A DNA stretch of 64,000 nucleotides from Prevotella sp. BV3P1 (GTDB lineage: Bacteria > Bacteroidota > Bacteroidia > Bacteroidales > Bacteroidaceae). Location: the NCBI RefSeq assembly GCF_000479005.1, contig NZ_AWXC01000062.1:98461-162460 (forward strand), in the 5' to 3' direction. Made by a program: the position numbers and the translations under genes. Shown one piece after another: positions 8,717 to 16,140 of the stretch. The notes under the pieces are model-generated. The model ran no database searches. It saw only the letters and a program-made list of their open reading frames with translations, and had not been told where the DNA came from. The stretch's first letter is position 1. Each line of letters starts with the position of its first letter.

Positions 8717-10234
8717 TTAAGGTTGATGTTGCTCTCTCAACAAATCATTCACGGTTTTAACGGGGTTGAATGTGGACAACGGAACCTCTACGAACACTGT
8801 ATTCCAATTACTCATTGCTCCATTCCACAAACCTGGTAACTCTAATGCTTTTAATTCTTTACCATCTTTACTTTTAGTAGAGATAAAACCTGTTTCCTTG
8901 TCTACGAAATCGGGCAAGTTGAATGGGTGTCCCTGATAATCTTTCAAAGCGCAAACCAAATCCACCGGATTGAAATGCGTTCCCTCGTTGAACATCTTGA
9001 CATATTGCTCATTGCTCTTGTCTATCTGACTGGCCTCAAGGATTTGCGGACTGGTAGCACCGTCTTTACCATAAACGATGAAAGGACCTCCGCCCGGTTC
9101 ACCCACATTTCTAACCATGCCGCACACGCGCAGCGGGCGGTTTAGTTTTCCATGAAGATAAGGGATGAGAACGGCATCCTCCATATGTTTCAACTGCTCA
9201 TTGCGGCACATCAGGTCGCGCTGTACGAAACGTATGATTTCTTCCAACTCATCATGTGTGAATTTACCGCTGTCCAACAGGCGCAAGTATTTGAAACATT
9301 TCTTCTGAAGCTCTATCAACATCCCGCCTATCACTTGCTTGTAGGTAACGGTGTCGGTTTTCAGCCGGTCCGGAACCACGTTGTCGATGTTTTTAATGAA
9401 AACAACATCAGCATCAATGTCATTGAGGTTTTCAATCAAGGCACCATGACCTGCCGGCCTGAAGAGCAAGGTGCCGTCATCATTTCTGAACGGTGTGTCA
9501 TCCATGTTCGCAGCGATGGTGTCGGTACTGGGCTTTTGTTCGGAGAACGACACATGGAATTGTACCTTGTATCGCTTTGTGAATCTATCAACAACCTTTT
9601 CAACCCGCTGCTTGAACAGCTCCAAATGCTGGTGTGACACCGTAAAATGAATGTAAGAATCGCCATGACAACTGGCATACAAAGCAGCTTCTACCAAATG
9701 TTCTTCCATGGGTGTACGAGGCGCATCATCATATTCATGGAACAACAATAGTCCCTTGGGCAGGTTACCATAGTTGAGTCCTTTCGGCTCCAAAAGGTTC
9801 TCCACCACCGTTTTATATTGACCTTGGGCGATAAGCTTAGCTGCTTTTACACCTTCGTTTTGCTCGCATACCTCTGTGAGTTCTTCGTAAAAAGCAAATT
9901 TTTTGAGGTTAGTGAAGAACTCTTTTTCGAAATCTGTCGTTGGAACCGTATAGTCGGCATGCAAAAACGCATAGAGATTTTTGAACATACGGCTTGCAGC
10001 ACCCGAAGCAGGTACAAACTTTACGATGCGATGGTCACCCTGTTTGTACTGGTTCCACACCTCTACATAATGCTTTTTCATTACTTCGTCCAGTAAAACA
10101 ATACCGTACTCGACACTGGCTGCCGCCTTGATTGGAAGAAATGGGAAACCGTTTTTAATGTCTTCCAGCTGCTGATTGATTTGCTCTTCGGTAATACCTT
10201 TTAGAGAAATTTGTTGAAGATCTTGTTGTGTCAT
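8717..10234 (-). CDS. DUF4301 family protein
   Basis: A 505-residue cytoplasmic protein matching DUF4301, a family found mainly in Bacteroidetes. The motif VPASGAASRMFKNL near residue 75 resembles the nucleotide-binding loop of sugar-phosphate nucleotidyltransferases (AGGxGTRM type), and HYDEYD-like and GHGALIENLNDIDADVVFIKNIDN segments later in the chain resemble the metal and sugar sites of that fold. A nucleotidyltransferase-related role is possible but not shown. There is no signal peptide. A TATCTTTG promoter box lies at 10291-10298 on the minus strand, divergent from the rel gene promoter; a hairpin follows the stop. Confidence 0.85.
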   Translation of the reverse strand: MTQQDLQQISLKGITEEQINQQLEDIKNGFPFLPIKAAASVEYGIVLLDEVMKKHYVEVWNQYKQGDHRIVKFVPASGAASRMFKNLYAFLHADYTVPTTDFEKEFFTNLKKFAFYEELTEVCEQNEGVKAAKLIAQGQYKTVVENLLEPKGLNYGNLPKGLLLFHEYDDAPRTPMEEHLVEAALYASCHGDSYIHFTVSHQHLELFKQRVEKVVDRFTKRYKVQFHVSFSEQKPSTDTIAANMDDTPFRNDDGTLLFRPAGHGALIENLNDIDADVVFIKNIDNVVPDRLKTDTVTYKQVIGGMLIELQKKCFKYLRLLDSGKFTHDELEEIIRFVQRDLMCRNEQLKHMEDAVLIPYLHGKLNRPLRVCGMVRNVGEPGGGPFIVYGKDGATSPQILEASQIDKSNEQYVKMFNEGTHFNPVDLVCALKDYQGHPFNLPDFVDKETGFISTKSKDGKELKALELPGLWNGAMSNWNTVFVEVPLSTFNPVKTVNDLLREQHQP

Positions 10235-10290
10235 ATTGAGTTTTTTATAAATTAGCGAAAGGATATAAGTATAAGTTTGCGTATTTGATA

Positions 10291-10348
10291 CAAAGATAGT
10301 TACTTTTCATGAAATACACATTAGTTTACAATAAAAACATTATCTTTG
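10291..10348. promoter_or_regulatory. Divergent promoters of DUF4301 and rel genes
   Basis: TATCTTTG on the minus strand at 10291-10298 and TATCTTTG on the plus strand at 10341-10348. Neither has a clear TTTG at the minus 33 position. The leaders would be about 55 and 20 bases. Confidence 0.55.
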
Positions 10349-10371
10349 CATGTATACTTTAAGGCAAATAG

Positions 10372-12579
10372 ATGGATACAAAGTTTGAATTCTTAGCGTC
10401 GGAAAAATCTGAATATATAGCCATATTCAAGCGCATCAAAGAAGCACTTGGTGATTCTTTCCAGGACAACGATGAAGAAAACATCAAATCGCATCTGAAG
10501 ACATCTCTGGAGAATGGTCAGGTTTCAAGGGATGCCTTCGGGTTGAATCCGATGTTAAACTCGATGCAGACAGCAGAAATTGCCGTCAACGAGATCGGCC
10601 TGAAAAGGGATGGCGTGATTGCCATCTTGCTGTATCAAAGTGTGGTCAACGGCCACTTGGATATCCGTGACGTTAGCGCCAAATACGGTGAGGTGGTGGC
10701 GCATATCATTCGCGGCCTTGTAAGAATTAATGCGCTGTACAGCAAGAATCCTGTGGTGGAAAGTGAGAATTTCAGGAATCTGCTTCTCACCTTCGCCGAG
10801 GACATGCGTGTCATCCTGATCATGATTGCTGACCGCGTGAACTTGATGCGCCATATCAGAGATGCGGAGAACGTGGAGGCAAAGCGACAGGTAAGCGAGG
10901 AGGCAAGCTATTTGTATGCGCCCTTGGCCCATAAATTGGGGCTTTATCAACTGAAAAGCGAACTGGAAGACCTAAGTTTGAAGTATCTTGAGCATGACGC
11001 TTACTACATGATCAAGGATAAACTCAATGCGACGAAAAAGGCTCGTGACGGTTATATCGCGAGCTTCATCAACCCCATTCGGAAAAAGCTGGAAGATGCG
11101 GGCTTGAAATTTCAGATGAAGGGACGCACCAAGAGCATTCATTCTATCTGGCAGAAGATGAAGAAGCAGAAATGCAACTTCGAGGGTATCTATGATCTTT
11201 TTGCCATACGTATCATCTTGGACGCGCCTTTGGAGAAAGAAAAGATGCTATGCTGGCAGGTCTACTCCATCATCACGGACATGTACCAACCCAACCCAAA
11301 ACGATTGCGCGACTGGCTTTCGGTTCCAAAATCCAATGGATATGAGAGTCTGCACATCACCGTTTTGGGACCAGAGAGCAAATGGGTTGAGGTACAGATA
11401 CGTACCGAGCGAATGGACGAGATTGCTGAGCGGGGGTTGGCTGCGCATTGGCGATATAAAGGCATCAAGAGTCAGGGCAACATCGACGAATGGCTGGCCA
11501 GCATAAGAACAGCTTTAGAAGCGGGCGATGACTTGCAAGTAATGGATCAGTTCAAACTGGATCTATACGAAGACGAGGTATATGTGTTCACGCCAAAAGG
11601 TGAAATCAAGAAATTCCCTAACGGGGCTACGGTCTTAGACTTTGCCTATTACATCCACTCTGACGTAGGTAGCAAATGTGTTGGCGCACGTATCAACAAC
11701 AAGAATGTTCCTATTAGGGAACAATTGAAGTCGGGTGACACGGTTGAGATATTGACGCAAAGCAACCAAAAGCCAAACCAGAGTTGGTTGAAAATCGTCA
11801 AGACCAGCAAGGCGAAAGCCAAAATACGCCTGGCATTGAAAGAAACCCAGGTGAAAGATGGGCTTTATGCCAAGGAATTACTGGAGCGGAGGTTCAAGAA
11901 TAAGAAGGTGGAACTGGAAGAAACCATCATGAATCACCTGGTGAAGAAGATGGGATACAAGGAGATATCTGACTTTTACAAGCAAATAGCTGATGAGAAA
12001 CTTGATCCTAACGACATCATTGACAGGTATGTAGAACTGCGCGACAAAGAATTGAACGTTAACACTCTGAAGGCAGTTCAACGTGCCGATGAGTTCAGTT
12101 TGGAGCACCCTGACGGACAAATGACCAGCCAATCTGACGTGTTGGTCATCGACAAGAACCTGAAGGGCATCGATTACACGTTGGCCCAGTGCTGTCATCC
12201 TATCTATGGTGACGACGTCTTTGGGTTTGTAACGGTCAGTGGCGGCATCAAAATACATAGGAAAGACTGTCCCAACGCACCGGAAATGAGGAAGAGATTC
12301 GGGTATCGAATGGTTAAAGCCAGATGGAGCGGACAAAATGGAGCCTTATACACCATTGTACTGCGCATCATAGGGAATGACGATATCGGAATAGTGAACA
12401 ACATTACCAGCATTCTCTCCAAAGAAGAGAGAATTGTGATGCGTTCCATCAATATCGATTCAAACGACGGATTGTTCAGTGGTAATCTTTCTGTTCAATT
12501 GGATGATGTGACGAAGCTGGATGCTTTGATTAAGAAATTACAAACGGTGAAAGGAGTAAAACAAGTCACCAGACTGTAA
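10372..12579 (+). CDS. RelA/SpoT (p)ppGpp synthetase with degenerate hydrolase site
   Basis: A 735-residue stringent-response enzyme. Order of domains: pseudo-HD (about 1-190), synthetase (about 230-390: FEGIYDLFAIRIILDAP, RLRDWLSVPKSNGYESLH, VEVQIRTERMDEIAERG), TGS (about 400-465: VYVFTPKGEIKKFPNGATV), helical and zinc-finger region (CCHPIYGDDVFGFV) and ACT (about 660-735). In the HD domain the usual HDVVEDT is replaced by YQSVVNG at residues 88-94 and the first metal His by a segment with no His (residues 62-69); only the later Asp in ADRVNLMRH remains. It should therefore make but not degrade (p)ppGpp, so a second enzyme must hydrolyse it. Substrate synthesis residues look intact. Confidence 0.93.
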   Translation: MDTKFEFLASEKSEYIAIFKRIKEALGDSFQDNDEENIKSHLKTSLENGQVSRDAFGLNPMLNSMQTAEIAVNEIGLKRDGVIAILLYQSVVNGHLDIRDVSAKYGEVVAHIIRGLVRINALYSKNPVVESENFRNLLLTFAEDMRVILIMIADRVNLMRHIRDAENVEAKRQVSEEASYLYAPLAHKLGLYQLKSELEDLSLKYLEHDAYYMIKDKLNATKKARDGYIASFINPIRKKLEDAGLKFQMKGRTKSIHSIWQKMKKQKCNFEGIYDLFAIRIILDAPLEKEKMLCWQVYSIITDMYQPNPKRLRDWLSVPKSNGYESLHITVLGPESKWVEVQIRTERMDEIAERGLAAHWRYKGIKSQGNIDEWLASIRTALEAGDDLQVMDQFKLDLYEDEVYVFTPKGEIKKFPNGATVLDFAYYIHSDVGSKCVGARINNKNVPIREQLKSGDTVEILTQSNQKPNQSWLKIVKTSKAKAKIRLALKETQVKDGLYAKELLERRFKNKKVELEETIMNHLVKKMGYKEISDFYKQIADEKLDPNDIIDRYVELRDKELNVNTLKAVQRADEFSLEHPDGQMTSQSDVLVIDKNLKGIDYTLAQCCHPIYGDDVFGFVTVSGGIKIHRKDCPNAPEMRKRFGYRMVKARWSGQNGALYTIVLRIIGNDDIGIVNNITSILSKEERIVMRSINIDSNDGLFSGNLSVQLDDVTKLDALIKKLQTVKGVKQVTRL

Positions 12580-12671
12580 ATAAAGAAGTTATTTGCCCTC
12601 TCTTTTCATACGGACACCAGCAAAGTATCATGATAAAAATCAGTATATTCGCATTGTCTTAGGCAGCAATT

Positions 12672-13970
12672 ATGAAGCAAGTATTTAAGTTGGCGTTGCC
12701 ATCCATCATCTCAAACATCACCGTTCCACTATTAGGCATCATCGACCTGACCATTGTGGGACACATGGGTGATGTGATTTATATTGGAGCCATCGCCATT
12801 GGCACCATGATTTTCAATGTGCTGTATTGGCTCTTTGGTTTCTTGCGGATGGGTACCAGCGGCATGACATCTCAGGCATTAGGACGACGTGATTTGACCG
12901 AAGCCATGAGATTGTTGGTTCGTTCGTTAACCATCAGTACGGCCATTGCTGTGATTTTTATCCTCTTCCAGCTTCCAATTCGTTGGGTGGCGCTGACCAT
13001 CATGCAGCCCACAGAACAAATTGCGGAACAGGCAGCGATTTATTTTTCCATTTGCATTTGGGGCGCACCAGCCATGTTGGGGCTATACGGACTGACGGGA
13101 TGGTTTATCGGCATGCAAAATACGCGAATTCCCATGTTGGTATCCATCTTTCAAAACATCGTGAATATCGTTGCAAGCGTGACCTTTGTATTTGGATTTA
13201 GCATGAAAATCCAAGGTGTAGCGTTGGGAACGTTGACGGCACAGTGGACAGGTTTCCTACTTGCCTTGTACTGTTGGAAGCGATATTATGGCAGGTTAGC
13301 GGAATATAATTGGAAAGATGACTTGTTTAAGCGAAGTACGATGGTTCGATTCTTTGCCGTCAACCGCGACATTTTCATACGAACGCTATTCCTGGTTGGT
13401 GTCAATTTCTTTTTCATTTCAGCCGGATCGAGGCAAGGAGCCATCATTCTATCTGTCAATACGCTCTTGATGACTTTGTTCACCCTCTTCTCTTACGTTA
13501 TGGATGGATTTGCCTACGCCGGAGAAGCCCTTAGTGGAAAGTATTATAGTGCAGCGAATAAGCTGGCCTTTGACAGGGTCTATCGTAGCTTGTTCGCATG
13601 GGGAGCCATCATGGCTGTGGTGTTCACGCTGGTCTATGCGGTTGGAGGCAATGGCTTTCTGATGCTGTTGACCAACGAAGCTGTTGTCGTGCAAGCAGCC
13701 GAAGCATATTTCTGGTGGGCCGTGATGATTCCCCTTGTCAGCGTATCGGCCTTTGTCTATGACGGAATTTTTATTGGACTTACGGCCACGAGGGGCATGC
13801 TGGTGTCTTCAGTGATATCAGCTCTTGTCTTCTTTGCGTTGTACCTTGCCCTGCAAAGCTACTTGGGAAATCACGCTCTATGGCTGGCTTTCATTGTCTA
13901 TTTAGGCTTGAGAGGTGGCATTCAATGGTTGTTGTATCGAAGAATGCATCTGAATTGGGTGCAAAAATAA
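12672..13970 (+). CDS. MATE family efflux transporter
   Basis: A 432-residue inner-membrane exporter of the MATE family, DinF-like branch, which uses a proton or sodium gradient to expel cationic drugs or other small molecules. Twelve hydrophobic segments in two halves of six are visible. The N-terminal half starts with LALPSIISNITVPLLGIIDLTIVGHMG, the usual first helix with the conserved Asp; the substrate is unknown. It lies 92 bases after rel on the same strand; a near-match TATATTCG box 20 bases before the start suggests its own promoter. Confidence 0.92.
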   Translation: MKQVFKLALPSIISNITVPLLGIIDLTIVGHMGDVIYIGAIAIGTMIFNVLYWLFGFLRMGTSGMTSQALGRRDLTEAMRLLVRSLTISTAIAVIFILFQLPIRWVALTIMQPTEQIAEQAAIYFSICIWGAPAMLGLYGLTGWFIGMQNTRIPMLVSIFQNIVNIVASVTFVFGFSMKIQGVALGTLTAQWTGFLLALYCWKRYYGRLAEYNWKDDLFKRSTMVRFFAVNRDIFIRTLFLVGVNFFFISAGSRQGAIILSVNTLLMTLFTLFSYVMDGFAYAGEALSGKYYSAANKLAFDRVYRSLFAWGAIMAVVFTLVYAVGGNGFLMLLTNEAVVVQAAEAYFWWAVMIPLVSVSAFVYDGIFIGLTATRGMLVSSVISALVFFALYLALQSYLGNHALWLAFIVYLGLRGGIQWLLYRRMHLNWVQK

Positions 13971-13984
13971 AATGGCGTCAACAC

Positions 13985-14015
13985 TTTGAGATGCATGCCA
14001 AATCAATTATCTTTG
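13985..14015 (+). promoter_or_regulatory. Promoter of rmuC
   Basis: TTTG at 13985-13988, 19 bases, TATCTTTG at 14008-14015. The ATG of rmuC follows only 4 bases later, so the transcript should start at or within a base or two of the start codon. Confidence 0.8.
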
Positions 14016-14019
14016 CAGT

Positions 14020-15402
14020 ATGGAATTCATATACTTAGCCATAGGACTCGTCGTTGGAGCAATCATTGTCTTTTTCTTGTTAAACGGAAAGCTGAAAAAG
14101 CTGGAAACCAAAAACGTTTTGTCTAATCAGCAATTGGCGTACGAACAAGAACTTGGCACACAGTTGCAAGCAGAACGTGACCGACTTCAGCGTGAGCAAG
14201 CAGAACAACAGCAACAGTTGATAACCATCAAACTTGAGCTGGAGCGAGTAACCACGCAGTTGGAATCCGAACAAGCATCGCATTCGAAAGAGACAGAAAT
14301 GCGCCGCGAACAATTTGAACAACAACTGAAGACCGTTCAAGAGCAATTTTCAAATTTGGCAACTCGCATCTTAGAACAGACTTCGGAAAGGCTGAAGACA
14401 ACCAACAACGAATCGATGGAACATCTAACGAAACCACTTAAGATGAACATCGAACAATTGCAACAAGCCATTCAGCACACAAATACAGAAACATCCAAGA
14501 ATACTGCCTCGCTATCACAACAACTCAGAGAGATGAGTTTGCAGACACAGAAGATTGAAACTACCGCAACCCGACTGACCAATGTAATTAGAGGAGGAAA
14601 CAAGGCACAAGGCAATTGGGGTGAACGCATGTTGACAGACATTCTAGAAAGTCAAGGTTACAAGGTTGGTATCGATTACGACATCCAGCATACATTAACA
14701 GATGAAAAGGGAAATGCGATTAAAAATGATGACACAGGAAGGCGGATGATCCCTGATGTCATTCTACATTACCCAAACAATGAAGATGTCATCATCGATG
14801 CCAAGATGTCTATTGATGCCTATTATCAATATGTAAACACCGAAGAAGAAGCTCTCAAGAAAAAGTTTGCAGCCGACTTGGTGAGCAGTATCCGAACACA
14901 AGCCACCAATCTCGCCAAGAAAGACTACAGCAAATATGTGCATTCGCCACGAAAAGCCATTGATTTCGTCATCATGTTCGTTCCAAACGAAGGAGCTTTG
15001 CAGCTGGCTTTAGACACGGATCCAAAGATATGGGGCGAGGCTTTCGACAAACAGGTTTTCATCACCAGTCAACAAAACTTAATGGCCATATTGCGTATGA
15101 TTCAGATAGCTTGGAGACAATATGCACAAACAGAAAACCAAAAGAAGGTTTTCGCCTTGGCTGAAGAATTATTGAAACGCGTAGGTGAATTCATCAAACG
15201 ATTCGACAAGATTGGCAAAGACATTGACATGCTTCATAAAGACTATGGGGAAGCTTACAACAAAGCTTATACGGGGAGACAGAGTATCGTGCAGAAGGCC
15301 AATGAACTGAAAGACTTAGGAGTGAAAGAAAGCGCTAACCAACCGATTCCTATGACCCAACCTGATGTATTGGACATCACAGAAGAAAACGAAAATGAGT
15401 AA
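14020..15402 (+). CDS. rmuC: DNA recombination protein RmuC
   Basis: A 460-residue protein with one N-terminal membrane helix (residues 2-22), a long coiled coil rich in Gln and Glu (about 25-190) and the RmuC nuclease-like core (about 200-400: GGNKAQGNWGERMLTDILESQ, PDVILHYPNNEDVIIDAKMSIDAY). The core belongs to the PD-(D/E)xK fold, with DVIIDAK as the catalytic strand. RmuC limits recombination at inverted repeats in E. coli. The promoter predicts a leaderless or nearly leaderless mRNA. The stop overlaps the start of the next gene. Confidence 0.93.
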   Translation: MEFIYLAIGLVVGAIIVFFLLNGKLKKLETKNVLSNQQLAYEQELGTQLQAERDRLQREQAEQQQQLITIKLELERVTTQLESEQASHSKETEMRREQFEQQLKTVQEQFSNLATRILEQTSERLKTTNNESMEHLTKPLKMNIEQLQQAIQHTNTETSKNTASLSQQLREMSLQTQKIETTATRLTNVIRGGNKAQGNWGERMLTDILESQGYKVGIDYDIQHTLTDEKGNAIKNDDTGRRMIPDVILHYPNNEDVIIDAKMSIDAYYQYVNTEEEALKKKFAADLVSSIRTQATNLAKKDYSKYVHSPRKAIDFVIMFVPNEGALQLALDTDPKIWGEAFDKQVFITSQQNLMAILRMIQIAWRQYAQTENQKKVFALAEELLKRVGEFIKRFDKIGKDIDMLHKDYGEAYNKAYTGRQSIVQKANELKDLGVKESANQPIPMTQPDVLDITEENENE

Positions 15403-15877
15403 GACGAAAAAGAGATTGTTATTCGTGTGTTTAGGAAACATTTGCAGAAGTCCGGCGGCAGAGGGCGTGATGAAATCCATTGTCAAGGCTGCTGGCATGG
15501 AAGATGAATACGTCATCGACTCAGCAGGCATTGGGGATTGGCACATCGGTCAATTACCCGACCATAGAATGAGAAAACATGGTGCACAAAGAGGATATCG
15601 GTTTGACAGCCGTGCTCGCCAGTTCAATGTAGATGATTTCAAAAATTTTGACCATATCTATGTGATGGATCACGAAAATAAACGCATGATTACCGCTATG
15701 GCAGCTACCGAAGAAGATGGCCAGAAGGTAGAAATGCTGGCAAGTTACCTGAAAGACAAGCAGAATGTTGATGTGGTACCAGATCCATATTATGGAGGAG
15801 ATCAAGATTTTAAATATGCGCTTGACTTGATAGAAATCGCTTGTAAAGAGTTATTTATTCAATTACAAAGAGAATAA
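15395..15877 (+). CDS. Low-molecular-weight protein tyrosine phosphatase
   Basis: A 160-residue cytoplasmic phosphatase. The P-loop VCLGNICRSPAAEG (Cys nucleophile at residue 13 and Arg five later) sits at the very N-terminus, and the general acid Asp is in VPDPYYGG near residue 130. The start is the ATG at 15395, which overlaps the rmuC stop (8 bases), so the two are co-translated; a further upstream in-frame start would lie well inside rmuC. The family removes phosphate from tyrosine or arginine and often regulates polysaccharide export, but no such genes are nearby. Confidence 0.93.
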   Translation: MSKTKKRLLFVCLGNICRSPAAEGVMKSIVKAAGMEDEYVIDSAGIGDWHIGQLPDHRMRKHGAQRGYRFDSRARQFNVDDFKNFDHIYVMDHENKRMITAMAATEEDGQKVEMLASYLKDKQNVDVVPDPYYGGDQDFKYALDLIEIACKELFIQLQRE

Positions 15878-16033
15878 GCAGGCCATCTATAAATCCCAGT
15901 GACACGGTTTAATTGACTAAAAAACAAACCGTACGAATCGCATATTTATAATCTTCTGGCATTTCATCAACGGCACCAATATTCTATGTGGTGGTATCAG
16001 AACCGAATTTCTATATTTTTTAATCCTAATAAA

Positions 16034-16051
16034 TGCAATGTATACATTGCA
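16034..16051. promoter_or_regulatory. Perfect 18-base palindrome upstream of ppdK (operator candidate)
   Basis: TGCAATGTATACATTGCA is identical to its reverse complement. It ends 17 bases before the minus 33 box of the ppdK promoter, the usual place for an activator site. The protein that binds it is unknown. Confidence 0.6.
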
Positions 16052-16068
16052 CTTTTCTGTATAAATAT

Positions 16069-16099
16069 TTTGCAAGATTATAAAATATTGTTATTTTTG
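16069..16099 (+). promoter_or_regulatory. Promoter of ppdK
   Basis: TTTG at 16069-16072, 19 bases, TATTTTTG at 16092-16099. The leader would be about 37 bases. Confidence 0.75.
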
Positions 16100-16140
16100 C
16101 AAAAGCATAAAATAAATAAATTAAGAGAATACTTTTCGGT

